Positions 22,006 through 30,691 of a stretch of 46,396 nt of DNA are shown one piece after another. The DNA lies in the NCBI GenBank assembly GCA_947629985.1, contig CANRFV010000012.1, positions 1 through 46,396 on the forward strand, read 5' to 3'. The notes under the pieces were generated by a model. The model did no database searches and had not been told where the DNA came from. It worked only from the letters and a program-made list of their open reading frames with translations. The stretch's first letter is position 1, and each line of letters starts with the position of its first letter. The translations under genes were made by a program, and so were the position numbers. This DNA is from an uncultured Clostridia bacterium (GTDB lineage: Bacteria > Bacillota > Clostridia > Christensenellales > CAG-314).

Positions 22006-25000
22006 ATGAATTGCAGTTATAATACAAATAGCCCCAAATTGCGTTTTGTTGCCGCAATTTGCGTACTTGTGTTGCTGTTGTCGCTTGTGCTGAGCGCGTG
22101 CAACGGTACGGTAAAACTTATCGGCATATCCGCCGAATATACGGGCGCGGATATAGCGGTGGGCGGCAAGTTGAACAAAGACGCCGTAAACGTTACCGCC
22201 AGATATTCCGACGGCAGCAGCAAAAAAATCACCGATTTTACGCTGAGTAACTTAGACTCTTCGTCTGCCGGCGCCAAAACCGTTACCGTTACTTATGTCG
22301 AACACAACGTCAAGCAAACGGCTGAAATTACGGTAAACGTGGTTTCAAATCAACCTACGGCACAGTTGCAAAGCATTACCGCAACTTACGGCGGGGGCGA
22401 TCTGCATACGGGCGATGTTGTCGACAAATCGCTTGTAACGGTTGTTGCAACTTATTCCGACGGCAGCAGCAAGTCCGTTACCGATTTTACTCTCGGTTCT
22501 GTCGATACGTCGTCTGTGGGCGACAAAACGGTTACGGTAACCTATTCCGAGCAAAACACAACGGTGCAAAATTCGTTTACGGTACACGTAACAGGGCCCG
22601 CCAAGGCAACACTTACCCGCATTACCGCAGAATACACAGGCGGCAATTTGCAAATAGGCGCCGCGGTGGACGCCAACTCGGTAAACGTTACCGCGTTCTA
22701 CTCGGACGACACCAGCAAGAGCGTAACCGATTTCGTTTTCGGCGAAATGGACACGTCTACCGTGGGAACAAAAGAAATAACGGTATATTACACCGAACAG
22801 GACGTAACGCAAAGCGCAACCTTTTCGGTGGAAGTGGTATCGTTTTCGCTGGTGGAAATAACTGCGCAATACAACGGCGGCAGCGTCGCGTTGGGCGGCA
22901 AATTGGATCGCACTCAACTTACCGTTACGGCAAAGTATTCCAACGGTCTTACCGAATCGGTTACCGATTACCAATTAGAAACCTACGACACGTCGTCTGC
23001 GGGCGAAATTTCCGTTACCGTAACGTATACGTTGCACGGCGTAACCAAGTCGCGCACATTCGTCATTACGGTAGTCGACGCCACTCTTACGGGTATTACT
23101 GTATATTATCCCGAAGCCAGAATATTTGTGGGCGAGCAAATCGACCCCGCCAAAGTTGAAGTTACCGCAAGTTTCAGCGACGGCACTTCGGCTCGCGTAA
23201 CCGACTTTGTACTGTCCTACGATTCGCCGCATGTAAACGACAATCTTACGATAACCGTAAGTTACACCTTGCGCGAAGTTACGCAAACCGCAACGTTTAC
23301 CGTGTACGTAAGCGCACCCGTTACGCTGGACAGAATCGAAGTCAATTATACGGGCGCAACGCTGCCCGTAGGTATGCGTCTGGACAAAACGTTGCTTACC
23401 GTAACGGCATATTATTCGGACGATACGCATCAAATCGTAACCGACTACACGCTAAGCGGCGATATTTTCGACGACGTTGGCGAATATCCCGTTACCGTAA
23501 CTTACACGCGCGCGGACGTAACGGTACAGCAAACTTTCAACGTTACGGTAATACCTCCGTACAATCTGGTGCGTCTCGAAGCCAAGTACGACGGCGGCGC
23601 AATAACCGTCGGCTCGCAACCCAGCCTTATGCACCTTACGTTGACGGCGTACTTTTCCAACGGCTCGACGAAAGTTGTAAACCCGACCAAACACTCCGAT
23701 ATCGACACGTCGCGCGTGGGTTATGCCGAGTGGAAACTTACCTACACTTGGTACAATCAGGAGCAGACCGCGTCGGTAATGGTAAAGGTAGAGCCCAATA
23801 TCGAACGCATTACCGCGGTTTACAACGGCACGGTATTGATGGGCGAACAGCCCGACCGCGCGTTGCTTACCGTAACGGCATATTTTTCGGACGATACCAA
23901 CAAGCCTGTTACCGATTACGAATGCGGCGTTTGCAACACGTCCGCTGCGGGTACGGTGCGCTGGCAAATTACATTCAATTGGTACGGGCAGTCCGTCGAA
24001 ACATTTGCGGAAGTGTCGGTAGTTGCCGGTTTGGACAGAATTACCGCAACTTACGACGGCACCGTTGCGGTGGGCGAACAGCCCGACCGCGCCAAATTGA
24101 CGGTTACCGCGTATTATGCTGACGGTTCGAGTAATGTTGTAACCGATTACGAGTGCGACGCGCCGGATACGTCTCAAACGGGCGTTGTCGTTTGGCAAAT
24201 AAGTTACACCTTCTGCGGAACTACCAAGAGTACATCGGTAGAAATTACTGTTGCGTCGGGTAGCGACAAGACCGTTGCCGATATGTCAATTCACTTTATG
24301 GAATTGGGCAACAAATCAAACGGCGACAGTATATACATCAAGGCGGGCGATACGGACATCTTGATAGACGCAGGCTCGTCCAGCGGCAGCATAACAACCA
24401 CATCTAAATATATAAATCAATATTGCACCGACAACACATTGGAATATGTTATAGTTACGCATGGGGATACAGACCATATCGCGGCGTTTACGGGTACTTC
24501 GGGGGGATTTTTCGATTTGTATGAGTGTGAAAACATAATCGAATTTGCGCGCACTAACAAAGATACAGCCACTTTGAGAGAATATTATAAACGTCGTGAT
24601 GCGGAAGTTGCAAACGGCGCAAAGTGTTATAAGGCGTTGGAGTGCTACAACAATGCCAACGGCGCCAAGCGCGTTTACGACCTTGCTCCCGGTATCACTA
24701 TGGAGATACTGTATCAAAAATTCTACGAAACCCAGACGTCGAATGAGAACGATTATTCGGTGTGCTTAATGTTTACTCAGGGCGACAATCACTATTTGTT
24801 CCTTGGCGATTTGGAAGAAGCGGGCGAAAAGTCGTTGGTGGAAAGTAACCCCGATTTACCGCATGTTCAGTTGTACAAGGCGGGACATCACGGCTCGCAA
24901 ACATCTGCAAGCGACTTGTTGATGAAAAAGATCACTCCCGAGTATATTTGCATAAGTTGCGTTGCGGGCTCTACGGAATACACGCAAGACATTGCCAACA

Positions 25001-25251
25001 CATTCCCCGCACAGTCGTTTATCGACCGCATTGCGCCGTACACAGACAAGGTTTTTGTAACTACACAGTGTACGCTCAAAAAGACCGACGCGGGCAGATG
25101 GAACATCGACCAAGTTATGCCGATGAACGGCAATATCGTATTTACCTGTATCAACAACGTAATCGAAGTTCACGGCAGCAACAACGACACGTTGCTTAAA
25201 GATACCGATTGGTTCCGCAACAACCGTACTTGTCCGCAAGCGTGGAAATAA
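22006..25251 (+). CDS. Lipoprotein with nine Ig-like repeats and a ComEC-type metallo-beta-lactamase domain
   Basis: 1081 aa. Signal peptide with lipobox LVLSAC (Cys ~32). Nine tandem Big_3-like repeats of ~75 residues run from ~38 to ~755; each has the pattern I-x-Y-G...V-T-A-YSDG...VTDY...TVTYT. The C-terminal ~310 residues are a metallo-beta-lactamase fold: THGDTDHIAAF (ligand motif HxDxDH), FLGDLEEAGE and KAGHHGSQTS, close to the isolated hydrolase domain of ComEC. Being a lipoprotein it would act outside the membrane, presented on a long stalk. The usual substrate class (nucleic acid or phosphoester) is inferred only. RBS AAAGGAGAG. Confidence 0.88.
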   Translation: MNCSYNTNSPKLRFVAAICVLVLLLSLVLSACNGTVKLIGISAEYTGADIAVGGKLNKDAVNVTARYSDGSSKKITDFTLSNLDSSSAGAKTVTVTYVEHNVKQTAEITVNVVSNQPTAQLQSITATYGGGDLHTGDVVDKSLVTVVATYSDGSSKSVTDFTLGSVDTSSVGDKTVTVTYSEQNTTVQNSFTVHVTGPAKATLTRITAEYTGGNLQIGAAVDANSVNVTAFYSDDTSKSVTDFVFGEMDTSTVGTKEITVYYTEQDVTQSATFSVEVVSFSLVEITAQYNGGSVALGGKLDRTQLTVTAKYSNGLTESVTDYQLETYDTSSAGEISVTVTYTLHGVTKSRTFVITVVDATLTGITVYYPEARIFVGEQIDPAKVEVTASFSDGTSARVTDFVLSYDSPHVNDNLTITVSYTLREVTQTATFTVYVSAPVTLDRIEVNYTGATLPVGMRLDKTLLTVTAYYSDDTHQIVTDYTLSGDIFDDVGEYPVTVTYTRADVTVQQTFNVTVIPPYNLVRLEAKYDGGAITVGSQPSLMHLTLTAYFSNGSTKVVNPTKHSDIDTSRVGYAEWKLTYTWYNQEQTASVMVKVEPNIERITAVYNGTVLMGEQPDRALLTVTAYFSDDTNKPVTDYECGVCNTSAAGTVRWQITFNWYGQSVETFAEVSVVAGLDRITATYDGTVAVGEQPDRAKLTVTAYYADGSSNVVTDYECDAPDTSQTGVVVWQISYTFCGTTKSTSVEITVASGSDKTVADMSIHFMELGNKSNGDSIYIKAGDTDILIDAGSSSGSITTTSKYINQYCTDNTLEYVIVTHGDTDHIAAFTGTSGGFFDLYECENIIEFARTNKDTATLREYYKRRDAEVANGAKCYKALECYNNANGAKRVYDLAPGITMEILYQKFYETQTSNENDYSVCLMFTQGDNHYLFLGDLEEAGEKSLVESNPDLPHVQLYKAGHHGSQTSASDLLMKKITPEYICISCVAGSTEYTQDIANTFPAQSFIDRIAPYTDKVFVTTQCTLKKTDAGRWNIDQVMPMNGNIVFTCINNVIEVHGSNNDTLLKDTDWFRNNRTCPQAWK

Positions 25252-25290
25252 ACTCAAAACAGTGTCGGAAAGTATCCGACGGGAGATTTT

Positions 25291-26334
25291 ATGATAACTT
25301 ATCAATTTTACGGCACGTCTCACGGCGAAGGCTACGGCGGCGTTATCAAGGGCTTGCCCGAAGGTTTTACCTTTGACGTCAACTACATAAATCAACAATT
25401 GGCGTTGCGCAAGTGCGGCTACGGTCGCAGCGCGCGCATGCAGTACGAAGATACGGTGTCTTTCAGAGGGTATTCGGGCGATACGGTAACCGTTCGCGGC
25501 GATTTGCACTTTTTTGTTGCCAACAGGTACGTGGAATATCGCCACGAAATAACCGCCCTGCGCTCGGGGCACAGCGACGTGGTGGGCACAAAGCGTTTTC
25601 CCGACAAGACGGTGCGGCAGTTGGCGGAGTTGTCGTCTGCGCGCAACAGCATTTGCTATGTTGTGTTGGGCGCCATTTGCAAGCAATTTTTGCAATCGTT
25701 GGGCATACATACCTACCACTATGTAAAAAAGATCGGCGGCATATCTATGCGCAACAAATACGAATTCGGCGTTTCCGAGCAACAACCCTGGTTTGCGTCG
25801 GTTCATTGCCCGTGCAATTACGCAACCGACCTTATCGTAAAGGCTATCGACAAGGCGCGTCAGGCAAACAACAGTTTGGGCGGAGTGGTTGCGGTGGGCG
25901 CAACGGGCGTCCCCATGGGCATAGGCGAAATTTTGCCCTATTGCGAACGTCTTGACGCACAAATTGCGGGCTATATGATGGGTATTCCGTCGGTAAAGGC
26001 AATTTCCTTCGGAATGGGCGACGATTATTCCAATTCGGACGGCGTAGGTTGCCACGACGAATTGACGGTAAACGACAACGACGAAATAGTGTACGCCACC
26101 AACAAATGCGGCGGCATAGTTGCGGGCATTACAACGGGCGGCGATGTGTTGTTCAGCCTTACGGTCAAGCCCGTCCCCACAATAAAGGGCGTAAACACCG
26201 TAGACAGCAAAACGTTGCTTACCGTTCCGCAGCATTACGAACGCGCCGATGTGTGCGTTGTGCCCAACGTCGGGGTAATTGCCGACAATATTCTGGCATT
26301 TGTTTTGACCAATCAAATGCTCAAACAGCGCTGA
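25291..26334 (+). CDS. aroC: Chorismate synthase (divergent)
   Basis: 347 aa, normal length. Converts EPSP to chorismate with reduced FMN. Recognisable motifs are the N-terminal GTSHGEGYGG, RKCGYGRSARMQYEDTVSF (family: R-x-G-x-GR-x3-E-D), TNKCGGIVAGITTGGDV and KPVPTI near ~290. Several usually invariant positions differ; the ARET-type motif is replaced by SSARNSICYVV. First gene of the shikimate operon; RBS GGGAG. A hairpin GTCGGA/TCCGAC sits between the lipoprotein stop and this RBS. Confidence 0.88.
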   Translation: MITYQFYGTSHGEGYGGVIKGLPEGFTFDVNYINQQLALRKCGYGRSARMQYEDTVSFRGYSGDTVTVRGDLHFFVANRYVEYRHEITALRSGHSDVVGTKRFPDKTVRQLAELSSARNSICYVVLGAICKQFLQSLGIHTYHYVKKIGGISMRNKYEFGVSEQQPWFASVHCPCNYATDLIVKAIDKARQANNSLGGVVAVGATGVPMGIGEILPYCERLDAQIAGYMMGIPSVKAISFGMGDDYSNSDGVGCHDELTVNDNDEIVYATNKCGGIVAGITTGGDVLFSLTVKPVPTIKGVNTVDSKTLLTVPQHYERADVCVVPNVGVIADNILAFVLTNQMLKQR

Positions 26335-26337
26335 TAT

Positions 26338-27264
26338 ATGATAACTTTTTCGCAATTTGACATACGCAATTACGCCAACGCTCTTGTTGTAACCGACGTC
26401 AAGGTGGCGTCGCTGTACGGAATAGCGGGCGACAACGTGTACGTTTTGCCGCGCGGCGAGCGTGCCAAAACTTTTGCCAACGCAAGCAAACTGTGCAGTT
26501 GGTTTGCCGAGCGCAACGCTTGCAAAAGCGACCTTGTTGTGGCAGTGGGCGGCGGTTGCGTGGGCGACGTTACGGGCTTTGCCGCGTCGGTTTACAAGCG
26601 CGGCATACGTTTGTTACACGTACCCACAACGCTTGTTGCGCAAATAGACAGCGCAATAGGCGGCAAAACCGCGCTTAATCTCGACGGCATAAAAAACGCC
26701 GTAGGCACTTTTTACAAGGCGGATACTCTTATCGACACGCGCTTTTTGCAAACGCTTTCTTTGCGGCAACTTGCCGACGGCGCGGGCGAATTGCTCAAAT
26801 ACCGTATGCTCAACGCCGAAATAGACGCGTTGTGTTCGGCGGAAGTGTTGGACGCGGACAAGATAGTGCGCTTGTGCGCCCGATACAAACAGCAACTGTG
26901 CAAGCGCGATATGTACGACAAGGGCGTGCGCAACAGACTTAATTTCGGGCATACCGTGGGGCACGCAATGGAGTTGACATACGGCTTGTCGCACGGCGTA
27001 GCCGTGGCAAACGGCATTTATTACGAAACGTTATTGGCGCGCAAACTCGGGCGCGTAAGCGGCGAATATGCCGACAAATGGTGCCAAACCGTGCGCAAAC
27101 AATTTGCGGTATCGGCATTTACCGACCAAGCGTTTCAACTTGTATTGCAGGACAAAAAAAACAGTGGCGGGCTAATAGGCTTTGTTTTGCCGCCCGATTT
27201 TGTAACTATACGCATCACTGCGCAACAAGCGCGCGATTTACTATTGACCGATGCTCAATTTTAA
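26338..27264 (+). CDS. aroB: 3-dehydroquinate synthase
   Basis: 308 aa, slightly shorter than the usual ~350. Cyclises DAHP to 3-dehydroquinate using NAD+ and Zn2+. Visible: the NAD-binding GGGCVGDVTGF (~79-89), PTTLVAQIDSAIGGKTALN (~106-124), GELLKYRMLN and the metal ligands in FGHTVGHAMEL (~214-224). Begins 3 nt after aroC stops; its end overlaps the next gene by 14 nt. Confidence 0.93.
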   Translation: MITFSQFDIRNYANALVVTDVKVASLYGIAGDNVYVLPRGERAKTFANASKLCSWFAERNACKSDLVVAVGGGCVGDVTGFAASVYKRGIRLLHVPTTLVAQIDSAIGGKTALNLDGIKNAVGTFYKADTLIDTRFLQTLSLRQLADGAGELLKYRMLNAEIDALCSAEVLDADKIVRLCARYKQQLCKRDMYDKGVRNRLNFGHTVGHAMELTYGLSHGVAVANGIYYETLLARKLGRVSGEYADKWCQTVRKQFAVSAFTDQAFQLVLQDKKNSGGLIGFVLPPDFVTIRITAQQARDLLLTDAQF

Positions 27265-29251
27265 CGGACAGTTTCAACTTAATACAAATATTTGTTACGG
27301 AGACAAATCCATCTCGCACCGTGCTTTGATTTTTGCGGCTATTGCCGACGGAATAAGTACGGTGCGCAACATTTCGCTTGCGCGCGACGTGCTTGCCACG
27401 GCGGAGTGTTTGCGGCGTTTGGGCGCGGAAATAACTTTTTGCGGCAACACGGCAACGGTCGTCCCGATAAAAAGTTTACCTGCCGCGCAGGTGGTACTCA
27501 ACTGCGAAAACAGCGGAACAACAGCGCGTTTGCTTGCGGGGCTTGTTGCGGGCTTGGGCGTATCGGCACGCTTTGTCGGCGACCAATCGCTTAGCCGCCG
27601 CCCTATGGACAGGGTAATAAAACCGTTGCAAAGTATGGGCGCGGATATTTATTGCGAGCGCGATTGTCTGTTTGTATGCCGCGGTTCGCGCCTTAGTGCC
27701 ATCGATTACACAGCGCAAGTCAATTCCGCGCAGGTAAAAAGCGCCGTTTTGATCGCGGGTTTGTTTGCCGACGGCGTTACCGTTTACCGCGAAAACATAC
27801 CTACGCGCAATCATACGGAATTGTTGTTGCAATACTTGGGCGCAAATATTTCCGCAGACGACAACGTTATTTGCGTAAAGCGCAGCGCATTGCGCGCTTT
27901 TGACATTACCGTTCCCAACGACCCGTCGTCAGCGGCGTTTTTTGTCGCTTTGGCGCTGACAAAAGGGTTACGGGCGACATTTTCCGACGTTTTGCTCAAC
28001 AATGCGCGCTTGGGTTTTTACCGCGTGCTGGCAAATAGCGGCGCCCGTATCCGTTACGACAACGTGCATACGGTTTGCGGCGAACAGGTGGGCAATATCA
28101 GCGTGTTTCCCGGCGCGATCAAGCCGTTGTACGCAAGCGAGCGGGACGTGTGCGACGCGATAGACGAAATTCCCGCCTTGGCGGTTGTGGCGCTTGCAAC
28201 AAAGGGCACGCACGTTTTTTGCGGAGTGGACGAATTGCGCCGCAAGGAAAGCGACCGCGTACAGGCAATTCGGCGCACCGCGGCGGCGTGTTATCAACGT
28301 TGCACGGCCGACGGCGGCAATCTTGTAATTCGTTCCGACGGCAAGTTGCCGCGCGGTATGTATTTTGACGACTGTTGCGACCACCGTATTGCAATGAGCA
28401 GGGCAATATTGTGCCAAATTGCGGGCGGCGGCAGTATCGATTGCGCGCCGTTCGACATATCTTTCCCCGAGTTTTTAACAATGATGGGCGTACAACCGCT
28501 AAAATTGGGGCTTGTGGGCGCAGATGTTTCGGGCAGTATGTCGCCGCGCTTAATGGCGTATTTGGCCGCGCGCAAGGGGATATGTTGCAGTTACGACGCC
28601 GTAAACGTGCCGCCTGACGTTTCGGACGCAGATCTGTCGGCAATAATAGGCGGTTTTGACGGGGTAAACGTAACCATGCCCTTCAAAACGCGCGTTGCGC
28701 GCTTGCTCGGTACGTCAGTTCCGTCCGTAAATACCGTCGGCAAAAATATCGTTACGCAATCTACCGACGGCTACGGAATAATTGCAAGTTTGCGCAGCCA
28801 CGGAATAAGCGTGAACAACGCCAAACTGTGGATAGTAGGTGCGGGCGGCGCAGCGGAAGCGTGCGTAGCCGTGTTGAAAAAATACGGTTGCGCAATGCAA
28901 ATACTAAATCGTACCGCGTCCAAAGCGTGTTATCTTACCGACAAGTACGCGCTGCAAACGGATATTGCGCGCCCCGACGGAGTGCTTACTTTTGTGCCGC
29001 AGTGCCCGTTTGAGCAATCGATCGAGTTGCCCGACAGCGTACAGTGGGTATTCGTAGCCGATTACAAGGGGTACAGCGGCGCTGCCGACAAGGCAATGCT
29101 ACGCGATATTACGGTTGTAAGCGGCTTGGAAATGCTGTACAACCAGGGCGCAAAAAGTTTCGCTTTGTGGACGTCAACGCCAATACAGCACGGCTACAAA
29201 CAATTTGCAAGGAGTATTTCAAGTGAAAATTTTGATGTTAAGCGGCGCTAA
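27251..29251 (+). CDS. aroA-aroE: AroA-AroE fusion: EPSP synthase / shikimate dehydrogenase
   Basis: 666 aa, the sum of two enzymes. Residues ~1-415 are EPSP synthase: GDKSISHRAL (PEP/shikimate-3-P binding Lys), NSGTTARLLAG, NSAQVKSAVLIAG, PNDPSSAAFF and RRKESDRVQA. Residues ~418-666 are shikimate 5-dehydrogenase: SGSMSPRLMAY, GVNVTMPFK (catalytic Lys), the dinucleotide loop GAGGAAEACV and LNRTASK. The two act at adjacent but not consecutive steps (AroK lies between). No stop or frameshift separates them. Overlaps aroB at its start and aroQ at its end. Confidence 0.93.
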   Translation: MLNFNGQFQLNTNICYGDKSISHRALIFAAIADGISTVRNISLARDVLATAECLRRLGAEITFCGNTATVVPIKSLPAAQVVLNCENSGTTARLLAGLVAGLGVSARFVGDQSLSRRPMDRVIKPLQSMGADIYCERDCLFVCRGSRLSAIDYTAQVNSAQVKSAVLIAGLFADGVTVYRENIPTRNHTELLLQYLGANISADDNVICVKRSALRAFDITVPNDPSSAAFFVALALTKGLRATFSDVLLNNARLGFYRVLANSGARIRYDNVHTVCGEQVGNISVFPGAIKPLYASERDVCDAIDEIPALAVVALATKGTHVFCGVDELRRKESDRVQAIRRTAAACYQRCTADGGNLVIRSDGKLPRGMYFDDCCDHRIAMSRAILCQIAGGGSIDCAPFDISFPEFLTMMGVQPLKLGLVGADVSGSMSPRLMAYLAARKGICCSYDAVNVPPDVSDADLSAIIGGFDGVNVTMPFKTRVARLLGTSVPSVNTVGKNIVTQSTDGYGIIASLRSHGISVNNAKLWIVGAGGAAEACVAVLKKYGCAMQILNRTASKACYLTDKYALQTDIARPDGVLTFVPQCPFEQSIELPDSVQWVFVADYKGYSGAADKAMLRDITVVSGLEMLYNQGAKSFALWTSTPIQHGYKQFARSISSENFDVKRR

Positions 29252-29645
29252 TCTCAATATGTTGGGCAAGCGCGATCCGGCACATTACGGCAACGACACG
29301 TTAGTTCAGTTGCAGGACAAAGTTTGCACCTATGCCGCCGCGCGCGGCGTTAAAGTGGTGTGCGCGCACAGCAATAGCGAAGGGGAACTGATAAACATAA
29401 TGCAAAACAGCGCGTGCGACGCCATCATTCTTAATGCGGGCGCATACAGCCATTACAGTTACGCCTTGCGCGACTGTATCGAGTGTTTGAGCGTGCCAGT
29501 TGCGGAAGTGCATTTGTCGGACATTTACAGCCGCGAACCGTTCAGGCACAACGACGTGCTTGCGGACGTGTGCAAGGCCTGTTTTGTAGGCAAGGGCATA
29601 CAGGGCTATTACGACGCGGTGGACTTTTTGACAGGCAATGAGTAA
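29223..29645 (+). CDS. aroQ: Type II 3-dehydroquinate dehydratase
   Basis: 140 aa from GTG, chosen for AAGGAG 10 nt upstream. Forms 3-dehydroshikimate. Motifs: SGANLNMLGKRDP (family GPNLNLLGxREP), SNSEGELIN (family QSNxEGxL), NAGAYSHYSYALRDC (family NPGA-THTS) and EVHLSDIYSREPFR. The usual Pro in GPN is replaced by Ala. Overlaps the AroAE stop by 29 nt and aroK by 8 nt. Confidence 0.92.
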   Translation: MKILMLSGANLNMLGKRDPAHYGNDTLVQLQDKVCTYAAARGVKVVCAHSNSEGELINIMQNSACDAIILNAGAYSHYSYALRDCIECLSVPVAEVHLSDIYSREPFRHNDVLADVCKACFVGKGIQGYYDAVDFLTGNE

Positions 29646-30138
29646 ATTGATTTTTGTGGGTTTTGCGGCGTGTTTCAAAACGTCCGTCGGCAACATCATC
29701 GCCCGACGTATTGCGGCAGACTTTTACGATACGGACGCGCTTGTGGAACAGAGCGAACGCCGCTTTGTGCGGCAAATAATTTGCGACAGCGGCGAAGAGT
29801 ATTTCCGCCAAGCCGAGAATGCGGTTTTGGCGCGGCTAAGCAATGTTGACAATGCGGTGGTGTCGTGCGGCGGCGGCAGTGTGTTGTGCGACAATTTTGC
29901 CCAATTTGCGCGCAACGCAACGGTAGTGTGGCTTACGGCGTCGCCGGCAATCGTGCGTAAGCGTTTGGACGGCACTTCGCGCCCGCTGTTTGACAATGCA
30001 AGCGAATTGCAGTTGCGGCGCATTATGGAACAGCGCGCCCCGCTATACGCAAAATATGCCGATTTTTGCATAAATACCGACGACTCCACTCCCCAACAGG
30101 TAGCCGACGCCGTTGTGAACTGCTTAAGCAATAGTTAG
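29638..30138 (+). CDS. aroK: Shikimate kinase with altered P-loop
   Basis: 166 aa. Phosphorylates shikimate with ATP. Shikimate-binding and lid motifs are normal: FYDTDALVE, GEEYFRQAE, CGGGSVL and SRPLF. The Walker A is GFAACFKTS instead of GxxGxGKS/T: the Gly before the catalytic Lys is Phe. Lys and Thr are kept. Last gene of the operon. Confidence 0.88.
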   Translation: MSKLIFVGFAACFKTSVGNIIARRIAADFYDTDALVEQSERRFVRQIICDSGEEYFRQAENAVLARLSNVDNAVVSCGGGSVLCDNFAQFARNATVVWLTASPAIVRKRLDGTSRPLFDNASELQLRRIMEQRAPLYAKYADFCINTDDSTPQQVADAVVNCLSNS

Positions 30139-30140
30139 TT

Positions 30141-30612
30141 AGCCGACCACACGTGCGTCGGTCGATTGCTTGCTGCTGCGCTAACGCGAGCGCAATCGAC
30201 ACGTAGTGCGCTATCGCGCCGACGCAGTCGGACTTGGGAGTTGCGCGTGAACGCACGCGCGGCATTCATTTAGACTTTCGGTGGGGAGTCGCCTGCCCCA
30301 CCAACCCCCGCAATGGCGCAAACTTCGGCACCGGTCCGTAGTTTGCGGTAGTTTAATTTGAACAACTATATGATTTGATTTAGTTGATTTATTAACTATT
30401 TAGTTTAATGTTTAACGTACTTTCAATAAATAATTGTGTGCCGCACCTTGTTAGGTGCGGCACACTTGTTGTAGATTGTTTTGCAGTAAACCCGCTGAGC
30501 GAGTGTGTCCACTGCAAAATAATCTGCAACGAGCGCACGCAGTGCGTGAAGCGAAGCCTTTTTGCATGGGATATGCGAGCGGTATAATCGACCGACGCAC
30601 GTGTGGTCGGCT
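30141..30612. repeat. 472-bp non-coding element with perfect 27-bp terminal inverted repeats
   Basis: The arms at 30141-30167 and 30586-30612 are exact complements. Inside are a 13-bp hairpin (30436-30465), a ~15-bp hairpin with one mismatch (30473-30525) and a hairpin between GTCGATTGC and GCAATCGAC near the left arm. No ORF is supported and no target duplication is obvious. It resembles a MITE or a structured intergenic element. Confidence 0.6.
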
Positions 30613-30630
30613 TCGTCGGGTCGGGACAAC

Positions 30631-30663
30631 AAAAAAAGTAGCGCAACTTTACAGTTGCGCTAC
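30631..30663 (-). terminator. Terminator of the 855-aa surface gene
   Basis: GTAGCGCAACT/AGTTGCGCTAC, 4-nt loop, followed on the minus strand by TTTTTTTG. Confidence 0.88.
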
Positions 30664-30691
30664 GCATTTGAAAAAGTTTATTTAGCAGTTG

